Positions 46,201 to 59,600 of a stretch of DNA of 64,000 nt are shown piece by piece. The translations under genes were made by a program, and so were the position numbers. How positions within the stretch are numbered: the stretch's first letter is position 1; each line of letters opens with the position of its first letter. The notes below the pieces were generated by a model. That model saw nothing but the letters and a program-made list of their open reading frames with translations. It was not told the DNA's origin and searched no databases. The stretch is from Ascidia mentula (lineage: Eukaryota > Chordata > Ascidiacea > Phlebobranchia > Ascidiidae): NCBI GenBank assembly GCA_947561715.1, contig OX387197.1, forward strand, positions 23,772,266-23,836,265. Reading direction: 5' to 3'.

Positions 46201-49200
46201 GATGATACCGCATTGTTTTTACCAAACACAAGTAATTTCGACGTTTCTTTTTCAAAATCGCTGAACGTTCAAACTTTGTGGAGTGACTTTTTAACTAGAT
46301 CAGTGGTTCTCAAACTGTGGTACGCGTACCACTAGTGGTACGCGAGAGCTTTTCAAGTGGTACGCGATTTAGTCTACTCCATACAATTTGCCGCACTTTG
46401 CAGAAGCCAAAACCGCTGCAAATACATGATGTCGGTTTTCTTTATTGTGCATTTGTGACGCAATAGTATCAACGTGAAATTGTTGCACTGTTGAAGTAAT
46501 TCTGACATCGTGTATTCAACTGTGCAACAATTTCACGTTGATACTATCGCGTCACAAATGCACAATAAAGAAATCCAAGCAACTGGTGATATTGGCTACA
46601 TTGTTATTCATTGGTGATATGTCATAACAGTTATGGTATAGTAAAACGGTGGTACGCAGTGTATTAAAAAACAAATGAGCGGTACGTGATGGGAAAAAGT
46701 TTGAGAAACACTGAACTAGATCAATCGTACACTATGTGAATTAGTTGACAAAATCAACGAAATATTTCTTAGGGTTTTGAAACGTCACAAATTGGTAAAA
46801 AACATACGATTTTACACGAAACGTTTGGTAAACTTCATCGAAAAACATGTTTTCGAGCTTCAAGAATGCGAATAGTTTTTCAACCTTCGCTTTACGTATT
46901 CCGTGATCCAGTTTGTGAGGTTAACCGGTTGAACTGTGTAACCAGCCTCCAACATAAGGTCGTACACCAGGTAATTCTGGTTGATTCCTTCCGGTGTGAT
47001 TCCAGTTCCTACCATGGTCGAATCCACAGAAACCAGAGTCTGATGGGGCTTCTAAATAAAGGCACATTGCGTGTTACAACCTAATCTAGAACTCCGCAAC
47101 CATCGGCGAGCTGTTTTCGACTGTCTGTTCGTATTTATTCGCGAATATGTGTTGCAAATATTTTCTGTTACTGATTTGTGAACTTAATTACCAGTTAAAG
47201 ATGTAGTGGTGACGATTGCAAGGACTTAACGTCTACCCTGTATTCTAGTTATTCATAACAGTTTTCCCAATCTTTTTGGGCAACGGACCCCTGTTTGTAA
47301 ATCCGTTTTTCTCGTACCTCCCAGTCTTACGTCACGTCAAATTCCGCCAAGTTAGCGCGGAATTTAATGGAAAACATAAAACAAATAACATCTATAGAAC
47401 AAAAACATTCCAGATATTTGATCGCAAACGTTTACGAAATCAAGTTTTCCTTTTCGCCATTTTGTCACGGGTCCGAGTTCGGGAAAACCTGATTTATAAT
47501 AACGAAGGTAGCTGTTTCTGACCGTGTTTATTGTGTCCAGCTTTCCGTAGAAGCCAAGATTTCCCCCGAAGTCGTGGAGCATGCACCAAATGAAGGGTTG
47601 ACCGAAATAATAGCTTGCTCGTTCAAACTGAGGGTACGACTCCGAGAATAAATCCAAAATTAAAAGTTTGCCCTGTGAGTGACAAAGCAAGGTTTGGTAT
47701 TTTGTAAAATTGGTGTTCTGACATGAAATCAGCAAAATGGTTGAGCGAACTATACGAACCATTGGAACAGCCGTTACGAGAGCTTTTATCTGTGGGGTTT
47801 TCCAAAATGAAGGAGCATTGTGGAAGAGCCAACCTTGCATTAGCCTGAAAAAAAGTCAGTGGGAATATAAGTTGTAAGTCAGTGGTTGTATTTTCAGGAA
47901 AAAATATGTTTCAAAAAATTTTTTTTTCAATTATTTTTAATGTTTTTTTCATGGAATACCAACATGTACGGTCAGAAACGTATGTAATTCTGTATACTTT
48001 TACAAACCACAAAGTATGAATTAGTCACGATGGATTCAGGCTTACCATACGGCCTGTGGGTCTGCTATCGTCATTGCGTCGTAAACAGCCAGGCTTGCCT
48101 TACTCAGGTAGCTTACGTTGCTCGATCGTGGAATCATTTCGTTAAACGTGTCAGCATTGTAAATATGGTTGGTGCCGTTGTATTCTTTAATCTGTTCCTC
48201 CACAAACATTCTGCCAATAGTTCTGCAACAAACCCAGAGCAATTGTGAAATATTTCAAGGCAAACATAGGTTTGTAAAAGAAAAACAGGGGCTTATTTTT
48301 ATAGATCCACATACAAGGACAATTTAGTATATGAAAACCATTCTTTTATTCATACTGTGCCAGGTCCTACAATTGGGTAATTTGATAGATCAAATATTTA
48401 TTTGATACAAAGTTGCATTGCAATATGTACCACAAAGTTAATGTATTGTATCATTTTTGGTTCACTTTCATTGTTGGAAATTAGGGATTATACATAGTTT
48501 TGTGTGCAATTCTCACCTAAACAGTGGGTCGTCTGGTTCGAGCAGCGTGCTACAGGAATAAGTGCAATTGAAGTTTGACCATGGCCCAAGCTTGGACACT
48601 GTAGCCTGTGTTTACAAAAAACATACATGAATATACTATTATTGGATTGGTATTTTAGGTTTTAAAAAAAGACAGGGCATTTTTACTATTTTTTACATAA
48701 TATAAAAGTTTCTCTATTTATTTGGGTGATGATTAGATTTAAAACAAAGACATCAAAACAATACTAAAATAAAAATAAGTACAATTCATACGTTGGGAAA
48801 GATTTTTGTGACTGCCGCAGGAACGTGACCAGCAAAGCCCGGAAGCACAGGAATCATTCCGAGTGATCTCATTCTTTGCAAGATCTTATGTTGCAAGGCA
48901 AGCTGACTCTCCTTCCAAGAATCGGGGAGGGGACCTCCAAACCCTTTCAAATTCCCCATCCGACCCCTGTTGATATTCACTGATTACTCTAAACAGTCCA
49001 TAGGCAAGGGGAAATGATGTTTTATGATTTTCAGGGCACTGTGAGTTGTTGTGGAAAAATGGAATTTCAATGTTTACAGTGGCATAAAATACAGACTAAA
49101 TGATAGTTTCTTGGTTCTAATTTGAATAAGACACACAAGTTTGAAAAGGAAACAATATTATGGAGAAAGTACTCTGATTAGCAAACTATATGAAGAGGTC

Positions 49201-50567
49201 ACTAACTCGTCTCATTAGAATGTGTTCAAAGTTTTTGTAGATTTAAAAAAATGTCATTTAAGATGAATAAAAATTACCAACCAAGCTAAAAAGGCAGGAC
49301 CAGCAAAATGCTCATCAAGGTCTTCTTTGCTGAATCCCAGACTTGTGTACACCCTTTGCCATATCGCCTCCTGTCCAGTAAAAGCTAATGGCAAATTTAT
49401 GCCATTCAGGGCCATCCAGTCTATTTCGCGCTCCCATCTGAGGAAAAAATTTAAGTTTTCGTTTGTTTTGACACTCATGACAAGCCCGGCAGCAGTATTT
49501 GTAACATACACGCTTGCATTGTGGGGAACTATGTTTGCTAAGGGCAAATTTTGTTTACTCAACGTGACATTTGAGCAAACGGAATCACACGTAGAACATA
49601 TAACCACCCAACAGCATGAAAGAGTAATATTGCCAATGATGATGTATTTTCACATTGGATAAACTCTTATTTATGAAAAATTAAATGATTTCAGTGTGTC
49701 CTAATATTTGTGGCCGGTAAGGTGAATGTAAAGGTGTATGACCCAACATATTTAACTAATTTTGTTTCTCAATTAGTTGCTAAAAATGAATAAATGTAGG
49801 GTTGGTCATTATATAACATTCCAAATTATTAAATAAACATGTATTTTCCCCCAATTCCCACAAAACCTTGTCCAATTCCACCATACAGAGGAGTAGCTCA
49901 CAGTGCACACATTCTGATAATATCTGTACTTCACGCCAGCTTGTAAGAAAACTCCTGCTTCTGGTACAGGTGGCAGAGGCTTTGAAATTTCACTCATTTG
50001 ATCTCCAGCCCAAGACAGTTGTTTTCTGAATTGTTGTTGAACGAAGTATGTAAATTGTTAGGGACGTTCATATGCAATTAATATTTGCAGAAATACCTGC
50101 AGTAGTATTTCAGATAGTGGTTAAATCCATAGGCGATGCCGACTCCACTGTTTCCAGTGATGGTGAGGATGCCATCGTTGTATTGCAACTATCAATAAAA
50201 ACAGCATTACGAACAAGCACAATTACTCATACAAGCATTGGGCCAATAATGAGCTGTTTGACCAGCAAGATCATCCATAGACACACCAAGCTGCACTAAT
50301 AACCCGATAGGTCAAAACAGCTCACAAAAGCACAATTACATCCCATACCAGTGCAAAGTCTTGGTAGTTTGTTTCTGGCACCAGAGCAATCTTAATTTCA
50401 TTACTTCTATCTCCCACCACTCTTTTCACAAGATCTTGCACTGCCTCTAATTGGTCATTTATGGCTGTGTAACTTTTAATCGGCTCCAATGTTTCAAACA
50501 TGCGAGCCAAGCATGTTTGAGGAACCGCCAAGCACACAATTAAAAGTATGCATGCTTTCAACACCAT
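43215..50567 (-). CDS. NAGLU: Alpha-N-acetylglucosaminidase (NAGLU)
   Basis: Sixteen exons join in phase to 751 aa (vertebrate enzyme about 743): 50567-50349, 50188-50097, 50025-49867, 49437-49282, 48966-48792, 48605-48517, 48222-48046, 47844-47760, 47672-47523, 47051-46885, 46193-46026, 44987-44849, 44404-44252, 43832-43717, 43477-43329 and 43276-43215. The protein starts with a signal peptide ([18 protein letters not shown]). Signature stretches are [39 protein letters not shown] (catalytic Glu), [15 protein letters not shown] and [11 protein letters not shown] (second catalytic Glu). It is a GH89 lysosomal hydrolase that removes terminal GlcNAc during heparan sulfate breakdown. Several N-glycosylation sites are visible. 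Introns host a foldback repeat (45251) and a hAT element (46301). It shares a divergent promoter region with NUP107. Confidence 0.95.
45251..45845. mobile_element. Foldback / MITE-like repeat, long copy, in a NAGLU intron
   Basis: The ends match the 12581 copy (AATGTACTACTCTTCTGGCA and CCAGAAGAGCAGTACATT). The interior holds a second, near-perfect palindrome around 45512-45592 (GTTGACGCATCCACTG..., GTGAATGTGAAGCGAC and their complements). Two CTGATGA-stem-GAAA-like cores occur, one on the minus strand near 45338-45308 and a decayed one on the plus strand near 45755. Confidence 0.75.
46301..46713. mobile_element. Non-autonomous hAT element, 413 bp, in a NAGLU intron
   Basis: The termini CAGTGGTTCTCAAACTGTGG and AAAAGTTTGAGAAACACTG are classic hAT ends. 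The perfect 8-base target duplication AACTAGAT flanks it (46293-46300 and 46714-46721). The centre is a large palindrome (TATCAACGTGAAATTGTTGCAC and complement; GTGACGCAATAG / CTATCGCGTCAC). No coding capacity. It lies between the exons at 46885 and 46193 and should be removed by splicing. Confidence 0.92.
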
Positions 50568-51253
50568 ATTCAATGTTTCCAACTAACAAATTCTGATACT
50601 GAGTGAATAAATATTTTTTGTTACAATATTAAATAAATTGATAGCATTTCTGCTAAAACCTTATTAAGACATGGACCATAGTGTCAGTACACATCTTTTT
50701 GTGATGCCCCATACAACATCAATCATTTAAGGCCAAAACAGAGCCTAGAATACAAGTAAAACTAGAAATAACTATGGAACAAATGATGACATGTTTTACC
50801 ACAGACAATATTCCACAAAATTGATGTAAAAGTAAAAAGCAAAGAAAAAAATTGCGATCTATTCTGGCCAAACGTCCTCTCGCTATTATTAAAAACACAA
50901 ATTTTTGTATGAATAAACATGAATTGTAATTCTATTTTGATGACAAACATCTTGAAACGACTCATTGAAAATGTTAGTCAACTTGTTGCCGATTCACAAC
51001 CACAACTTTTCATCACTGCTTGTTTTACAACTCTGTGTTTTACAAAAATCCCCCTCAATGAAACTTCACTTGTTTGTTCTTTATGCCACCACTGTGACGT
51101 CATAGAATGGAGAGCGCGAAATCGTGGTTGTCTTGTGGTTTGTATTTTACCCAACGATTTCGCACAAGGAGTTGATTTCGTAGTTGGTTGGATGGCTTAG
51201 CGAGTTCGTGGGATATTTTTTAATCATCAATTTTAAGGACGCATCGCAGAAAC
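50568..51253. promoter_or_regulatory. Shared divergent promoter region of NAGLU and NUP107
   Basis: The two start codons face away from each other with 686 bases between them. No TATA element is clear for either gene. The half near NUP107 contains TGACGTCATAGAATGG (near 51093), a CRE/ATF-type TGACGTCA site. Confidence 0.4.
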
Positions 51254-54200
51254 ATGGATTCTCACGAAGGGTCGTTTTTGGAAGCCAGAAGGTAGGTTTT
51301 GCTTTTTTGTAGTCATATGGCCTGAACCAGCTCAAAACTTTTAAACAAACCCTGAAGGTGTGTGTGACAACCATTCATTGAATACCATACAACCTTACTG
51401 AATTTTCATGTTTATGTTAGTGAGGCTTTCTACTTTCAATGGACCTCAATTATTTCTACTTTGTAGGAAAATGCTCAGTTCGAACAGTAGCATCGTTCAC
51501 TCACCATCATTGGTCCGAGATAGTTATCGACGACCCAACAGGACTGGAGCCATTCTGAAATGTACATGTGATGTTTTAGTTTTGTAAACTTATTCCACCT
51601 TATATTTTGTAATCTTTAGCAATGCAACTCCTGGATGATGCTGTTGGAAACACAACACCTGCTGTCTCCAACATAACCAAAACTCACACAAATCAGTTCG
51701 GTAGGTTTGGTTTGTATTTGAATTTCATGTCGGCAAGTTTGACAGATAAATATTAAAATTAAAAAACTCATTTCATCTGTTACAATTTTCTGTGTGTGTT
51801 TGTAAACTGGTCATTCACATTCACAGATGTCACAAATCTGTAAATACCTTTGAACTTTGTTTGAAGTCGCATCAATTTTGGTTTACCAGGTTTTGCTCTA
51901 ATTTGTTATGGTTCAACAAGTTCTGCCTTTTTAGCATTATGTTCTTAATATTTTTCAACTTTTTTTCATAGCTTCCTCGACGTTAAATTTCTCAAGAAGC
52001 TTTGGAACAGGCTATCACGGAATTGAGGATCATAACATGTCCAGGGTAAGTTGACATGGGGGCCACAACCAGAGGGGAACTATCCCAGTAGGGGAGATTT
52101 GTTAAAAATGTAATTGCATGTTTTTCATTATTCAAGTCGAAGAGTTTATCAAATGTAAGAGCTTAGGTACAGACTTTCTGATGGGGGATTATAGCATTGA
52201 ATATCAGTTAAAAGGGTCCATGAAATGAAAATGGTTTAATACCAATGACATAGGAATAATAATAATAATTTAGTACCAGTAATGGCTGTAAATAAATGCT
52301 TTCTTCCAAAGCTTTCTGTAGCAACTGATTTTGGAGGAATGACAAGTCTCCTGGAACCTAAGACACCTGCCAACTTTGCTCTCAGAGACAAATCAAGTCG
52401 CTTTGAATCTGAAAGAAATCCTTGTGAAACAGGTGCAGTGCAATGGTGATATTTATTCTAATCAGGCTAAAATCAATTTATTCATTTCAAAAGGTTTGGT
52501 CTCCATGTTGTGTCAAAGAAAATGTTGCTACGTTAGGTTTCAATCACTCGATTAAAGTTTGTTCTTCAGGTTGAAACCAAAATTTAGTATCATAATTAAC
52601 ATCTTACTTTGGGACTAAAGGAGGCCTGGAGTCCCTGGACCAGCCAACTAAACATTTCAAACTGATCCATTTCCTTCAGGATACTTATTATAATTTCACC
52701 TATTCTATGTGCTAATACACCAAATATTATCTGTCAGTCACTACAAGCTTATTCAACGACTTCAAACAAAACCTGAGTCAGTGTGAATCTTCACTGGACG
52801 TGTTTTCTATGGTTGATGCAATGGAGGAATCATGCACAGAACATATCCAGCTTTTGTCGAAAGCAACTACGTCTCACCTTGCCAGCGAGTAAATATGTGT
52901 TTTGTTTTGGTTGCTAATATGATGACACAGATTGGTCATTGATAAGTCTTATTGTAATCCAATGTTGTAATCTACATGTCTGCAGTTGCCATAGTATATT
53001 TTTGCTATCAAAGGCTATTTTTAGGAAAATAAATGAAAGTTAACAAAAATGACAAAAAAACACACCTTAAAAAGTGTAATAGAAAAAACGTCAGAAATGT
53101 GACTGCAAGAATCAGCCTTTTGCAGGTCGGTAACCGACGGATCTGCCTTTACAAATCAATGTAATTCCTAGGGCTCCGAAAGGTGTAACAGGTGATCACA
53201 CCAGTATAAGATCTTTATTTAAGAAATATTAATTTCGCCTAATGGCATCTTCAGTTTGAAAAATTAAATTAATTAATTAAAACCACAACAACAAACAACT
53301 ATTTGTTGTGGTTTTAATTAATTTATTTAATTTTTTATTGCTATTCTGTTTTCAGACAGAAACTGAAGATGCCATTAGGCGAAATTAATATTTCCTAAAT
53401 AAAGATCTTATGCTGGTGTGATCGCCTGTTACTCCTTTCAGAGCCCTAGGAATTAAAAAGTGTATGTAGTCTTTAGCATCCTAAAAAAACATTTGTGATT
53501 TAAATAGTTTAAAAAAGGAACTGGTTTCTCCCATCCTTCTTTGTGTTTAATCTATAACTAATTGCTGTTGTTTTAGATCCAAGGCAGAGTTGGACCTGAA
53601 ACGGAAGCTGACCAGTGAAAAACAAACATGGAGATTAGTCGGAAACCTCTACAGGTAGATTATTGGACATTAAGTGATTGTTAATTCTGTATTTGGGAAC
53701 CGGCATTGCCACATTAACATTAAGACTATGATTTAGTCTCATAAAATAATAGATGGTTGGTAGCGTTACCATTAGTGAACATTTGACAAATGAAATAAAT
53801 AGCAACTTTATTTTTCTCCAGGGATAGACTAGCAGAATCTAACAAGGATCAAGATATGAAAGTTGATATAAAGGTTGTTTCTAGTAATATAAGTGCTTGG
53901 CTTGATGACCAACATGTATTTTTTTTGCAGGACAAAGTTATGAGTGAAAAGCAGGCAGTAGAAACTTTCTATGAGGAAAACGCTCAAGTTAGACAAGCCC
54001 AAGTAAGTTTGTGTTACAGTTATTTTCTAAGTTTGTATTACAAAAAATGGAAGTCGACATGTAATACTGAGCACAGAATAGACAGTGAATTGTAGAGGAA
54101 ATCTGAAAGACATATTTTAAAAGGCTTAACCAGTCTGTGTGCATGTGACTGGTTAGAAAATAATTTGATTATATTAGATTGTAATCGACTGGTTGGAAGA

Positions 54201-55583
54201 AAATGCAAGGGATGATTTGGAAGGGGTCGTGGAACAATCTCGTCACTACACTGGAAGAGTTAGTTGGTCAGTGAAATTGATTACTATTTCTCTACTGGAC
54301 TGCTTCATTAAAAATGACAGCATTTAATCTTGTGTATAAAAATTATAAAAAAAAATCTTCAAAAAAAAAACATCCTTTAAATTCAAAAGTAGTACTTGAC
54401 ATCATGACATTTAAGATAGCTTTAAAATGTGTTTCACACTATTGGCCACTAGCAGTGTCCAAGAGCACACAAGTTTGTTTAAATAGAAAACATTTTCATT
54501 AAGGGAAAACACCTTGCACACACTTAAGAAGAGCAGGGAGCATGGCGTGGTACCAAAGTGTGTCTCGGAAATGGTATGAACTGTTTAACCACTGTGCCAC
54601 CACTGTTGCTGTAATATCTTGAGCAAAAATACCACTTGAATATAAAAACCACGTTTTGGAACTGTCAAAAAATCTCTTTCAAAATTACTTAAATTGTTTG
54701 TGTGTTTACTTGAAAACACTTTATACCAGATTTATGACAAGTATGTTCTGTGTTTAATCTACCTGAAAGACAAACTTATGTATATACGTAATGTCCTAAT
54801 CCAACATTACATGCAATGGAAATGCAATCGAACCTGTTTGTTTATTTTTGTTCCGTCAACATTCCAAAGTGTTTAGTAAGATCTGTGTTTTCAGGATCCA
54901 GATGCGCCAACTCGTCTTCGGAAGTCTCTCATTGATCTTGACGTGGAAGACGAAAACAGACTTCTTAAGTGCGCATTCAGTTGCATACGAGCCGGAAAGA
55001 TCGACAGGGTGAGCATGCAAACATGTCTGGTGTGACTGATAACCAGGGTTTTGCATACTTCTAAGATTTGTGCGTATGTTCGGAAGTAGTCACTTAAAAA
55101 ATATAAATGCTTATTCCTAAGAAACGTGCTCATTCGAACTTTGGTGCTTAGTTTTTCTTTGGTTTTCGCCTCCAAGCGTGCTTATTTGTTCAGAATGTAC
55201 AGAATATTGGTTATATAATCGATGCTAGAAGTTAACTGATCAACGAAAAAAGGTCCTCCAAACCTCACGGAGTTCTGACACAAATCTGATTTTTGCATCA
55301 AAAAGCAGCATGATTATTTTTTAGTCCACGTCGGTAGTGATCCTGATGTGTGTTTCGTTGTTTTTCACCGAGAGAACCAAATATTTTTCGGCGAACGAAA
55401 CCCACCCAACATGGCAGTGAAATCTCGCGCGTTGCTGAAATATTAATCGAGATTTCTTTATACCCAAATTTCTTATTAAAAAATTTTCACAGGCCCAAGA
55501 ACTTTGCATGGCCCACGGTCAGGCTTGGAGAGCTGCTTCACTGGAAGGCTGGAGACTCTTCCACGATCCAAACTACGATGAAA
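51254..55583 (+). CDS. NUP107: NUP107, 5' half
   Basis: Exons found: 51254-51291, 51467-51561, 51620-51700, 51972-52045, 52312-52432, 52738-52888, 53577-53654, 53822-53873, 53931-54002, 54178-54270, 54895-55008 and 55493-55583. The N-terminal serine-rich part is weakly conserved. [16 protein letters not shown], the stretch [20 protein letters not shown] plus [16 protein letters not shown], and [20 protein letters not shown] identify NUP107, a helical scaffold protein of the Y-complex of the nuclear pore. A short exon expected between 54270 and 54895 (vertebrate ENTLHTLK region) may be the GAAAACACTTTATACCAG stretch at 54716, but it lacks an AG acceptor. After 55583 the remaining half of the protein is not found before the window ends. 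Confidence 0.85.
53163..53454. mobile_element. Foldback repeat in a NUP107 intron
   Basis: Nearly the whole element is two inverted arms: AATTCCTAGGGCTC...GGTGATCACACCAGTATAAG and its complement, meeting at an ATTAATTAAAACCACAACA centre. Both arms contain CTGAAGATGCCATTAGGCGAAATTAAT, a CTGANGA-stem-GAAA motif. It is a different family from the CTCTTCTGGCA repeats by its ends. It has no coding capacity. Confidence 0.8.
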
Positions 55584-55925
55584 GTAAGGCTGGGTTAACG
55601 TTTTAGTGGTTGGTTATTTACGTCCAAGTTGGAGCACAGTTGTACCAATCGTTTGGTAGTAATGCCATAGCAACAGGTTTAACAAAAAACAGACGAGGTA
55701 TGTGTATGTCACTAGACATGTTAACTGCTACAATGAAAGTAAGTCCGGGTTAATGTTTTGGTGGTTGGTTATTCACGATCAAGTTAGTTGAAACTCGGCT
55801 TGCTCGCATTTACTGCAATTTGGCGCACATTAGTATCGATTGTTAGTGTTGCCATAGCAACAGTTTTAACGAAAACAGGCGGGGAGTATTCCTCAATAGA
55901 AATGTAACCCACTATACGATAAAAG
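55573..55925. repeat. Degenerate tandem duplication across a NUP107 exon end
   Basis: The exon end and start of intron (GATGAAAGTAAGGCTGGGTTAA) recur 155 bases downstream (AATGAAAGTAAGTCCGGGTTAA), with the following TGGTTGGTTATT and GCCATAGCAACAG segments. A third, weaker copy follows near 55919. The second copy keeps a consensus GTAAGT donor. Confidence 0.65.
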
Positions 55926-56659
55926 TATGTCTGATTTCATTCTTTGGTTATCTATGTCCTTGTCAGATTAAACCTTCGCATTGTGGTTGGTGGTTTTTAG
56001 AAAGCAGATGTGCTTTTAACACTAAAATATACTATCTCAAAATCATCATACTGGTTGATTGTGTTGTGTGGTCAAAGTGCCCATACGTAAATTTTTATCT
56101 GCAAATTTTATTGCACCTCAAATAATGAATGACGCATTGGTTTATTTAGCCAAATATGTTTCCGCTAGTGGTGCTAGAGAGCCGATTTGCTTGCCAGTCT
56201 TTCTTCGGCCACTTTCTGTCGTTTTACCTAAAACTCTGCCGCAACGTTGGCGTCGTTAACGCAGCCACATTAACGGGTGCACTTAACTTGCTGCCAAAGC
56301 ACTGGTCGTTTAGAGAGCAAACTTATCTTCGTTCCCTTAGTCTGCCCGAAAGAAATAAAGACACCGATTTTCTGATGTGTGAAATTATTCATAGCGGGAC
56401 TGCATGGGGGGGCACATAAAAAAAACTCGATTGCTCAACGTGGGTAACACGGATGGAAAACGTAAAACAAGTGACGACAAGAACGCGTCGACGAGTGAAA
56501 TAGTAGCGAGGGAAAAAAACGTAACGAGCAACAGTAAACAAGTATTATTATTATTCGCGAATAAACGATGACGTCAAGTACTTTCGGGCGTAGTGATCGC
56601 GGACAATTGCTACTCGGAAAAAGGCAAAATATAACGAAACTGGAGATCGGCCGTTTTTT
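55926..56659. other. Intergenic or NUP107 intron
   Basis: No NUP107 exon or other gene is recognised. CpG becomes more frequent from about 56200 on. Confidence 0.35.
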
Positions 56660-59600
56660 TCAGTTCAACTCAAACTTGTATTGTTTCCCGTCGCGCTCTA
56701 CCACCACCGTGTGAACGCTCCGGGGCACTTGGAGGGTGATTGTGCTCTCAGAGTCCTCCGGAATTTCCTGTTCCCCTATTTGTTCCTCCTCCTGTGCTCG
56801 CGCCTCTTGCCAGCTTCTCCTAATCCGCTCCATCACATCGGATGCAGTTACCATGGCTTGCTGCTGATGTTGGACAGGATCTGGAGAGTCATCAGGATGA
56901 GGATCTGATAATTTCGAGCTCAGATCGACCGCGTTGCCCTCATTTTTCCATTTCAATTGAGCGCTGTTAATGATCTTTTGGGTGATGGCGTCGTACAGGA
57001 CTTGGGATGCTTTGTTCATTGCTGGAGCGGGGAGATGGTTTCCGTTGCCGTTACTCGGGAGTAGTGGGTTTCCCTGTTCATGGTCTGCAAAACCGTTGCG
57101 TGTTAAGATTAGTTGTTTGTCCGGTACATTGAGAAAATGTTTTATTTGGGTGAAACTTCTATTTGAATCTATAATGTGCGTGTGACAGTTTATTTTCTCG
57201 TCAACGTCTTTAAGAGTGTTTTCATGATAACGGAACACTTTCTATTGGCAAATGTCCCATTTTCAAATGTTCACTTACCGCTGCGCGGCGACATCTGCTG
57301 GATAGTTGTCGCCCTTCCGGTTTTCCGCATGCTGGCGGGACGCTCAGAGGAGAAGAGCTGTTTGAACGTTTCGCGCAACTTGTTTATTCCAACCGGGTTG
57401 AAGCTGAACCGAGGGAGTGAGTGGTCGGCTATAAATATAATGATACGGGTTCTCATTTGATGAAAAGCTGAGAATTACTGAGGTGTTCGTTGCATTTGGT
57501 ATTGTCTATGTCGCAATTTTAACGGTCGGGTATCCAATTGAGTATTGTCTGATTATCACCACGCCGAAGACGTAGAAGCCACGCATACAAAATATTGACT
57601 TACTGCGTTTGAATGACATTGACTTGCACGCCTAATGCTGAATGTAAGTCCTGTTTAATCCCACAAAGCTAAAACCAATGTAGGATTTGACTTAATACTG
57701 TGCTTCGCTGCGTCGAGGGACATCGGTAATTAACACCTTATTATAGTTGAACACCAATACACAGCCTAAAAAAGTAATCTGGCAGCAATCCATTGCAGCT
57801 ACTCGAAACCTATTATAACCATTGTTGTAAGCAAAATTTATCAGAAAAAAACATAAACGCAGTCACCAAGTATTTGTTGCCCATGAGACTTTTTGGTGAT
57901 TCTGATACTATTTCAAAGTGTTCTATTGTAACCATACTATAAACGTAAATGTCAGGCTGTTTTTTTTTATAACGACTATGTACTCTGTCGTTACTTACAT
58001 GTCTGCAACGGTCGTCTGTAGAACGGCCCCATGGAAGGAATTAGATCGAGATAGGTTTTGTAGAGTTTAACCAGGCATCTGGCGTCGTTGTGGTTTGCGT
58101 AGATCCGCATAACACGTTTTGTTGACATGTTGTAATACCTGTGGAATGTAATAGAACCACCTATAACATCGCGGCACTCTAGTAGGTGCTGAAGAGTAAG
58201 GCTGTATAACGTTATTTTTCTTCATAGAGGTTTGGTTTTGGTTTAGTAGCAATACAATGTAGTAAGAGGCTGGTGTGAAACTTTGCAAAAAGCAATGCAT
58301 TTTTGACGACAATAATCGTTTTTCTCCTTGTCAGTTGTTGAGTGTAGAATATTTTCTGTTGAGAAAAGATTGATTTGTGTAAAAGTATTTTTCCTATTAC
58401 CAAGTGTTTGTGTCTCTAATCGAACTTAATCACGATTTCTTGTGAAACCTTTTGGAAAAATCCCAACGTTAGTTTGAAAAGCTGTAATTTTTCATCAAAC
58501 GTTTAAGCAACATAGCAGTTGTATGTGATCATTGTGCACAGACGGGGGTTGCTTGGATAAACGGTCGTCACGTATTTGTTTGTATGCGCGCAAATTGAAA
58601 GCTCGGAAAGTTGCGTATTGCGAAAGTGTTGCCCAGAATTCGCATCCTTCCTGTATCTGGGCACGAGCGCGGTCGGGTGTCACGCTTCGTCGCACCAACC
58701 AATCACAACCAACCTTACAGAGGAAACGCAGAGAAGGAAAGAATTAATCTGAATCAAAACACAAGCGAGATTTCCTGCTTGTGGGCTAACTAACTGCTTT
58801 AGACGCGAAAGTTTGGTTCGGTTTAAATTTTATTTCGATTTTTTGAGTCTTATAGGGATGGCCCACATTGTGGAAGATATTAGCATATTTTATGTATTGA
58901 AAACGTTATATTTTTTATAATTTGTTGTTTAGAAAATGCATATATAGATAAATTTCAGTTTGTATCCGCCAAAAGTACATAGTTAACACATTAATAACAT
59001 ATTCTTTGGTTGGCGAATTTCCCAACACAATAGCTAATTATGTTAAAATTATTTTCTCAAAACTTGCTTCGGTCGCCATTTTTCTGTTCCACTCTTATAC
59101 TATCACGAAATACAACAGAACGTGCCATCCGCATGTTCACATTAGCAAAGCGCTAAAAAAATCGCAAAACCCTCGTTTATTTGCATACTGCTAAACAGTC
59201 CGTGTTATACGGATGATCTTTTGTTCTCGCTTCGTAGAAAGAGTTCGAATTTTTTGGAAAAAGATCGATGCTTGCAGATTAGACGTCGCTTTAATTATCC
59301 CAGTTTCGCGGTAGTTGTGTTGCGCAACGTTCAAACAACAACATTATGCGGGAATTCATCAGAAGGCTCGTTATTCGGTGAACGCGTCGGTCACTAATTT
59401 TCGCCAAATGGTATTTAATTGGAGCCAATTTGTCACGAGAACAAGTAGTCTAAAGTATTTCTAATAATTGGGATAGTTTTGTGAAGTTTATGGGCTGGTG
59501 TCATTTTGGTCGTTTTGAAAATGGGACTAGGTGTATTATTTTAAATCGCCTCAAAATTTTAACGATATTTGGCAAAATTTGGCACCGGTTATGCGGTGCT

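Noticed and set aside
58495..58698. Extra exon of the DUF3504 gene
   Set aside because: The flanking exons (59676 and 58138) join directly in phase, and this frame has no compatible splice borders.
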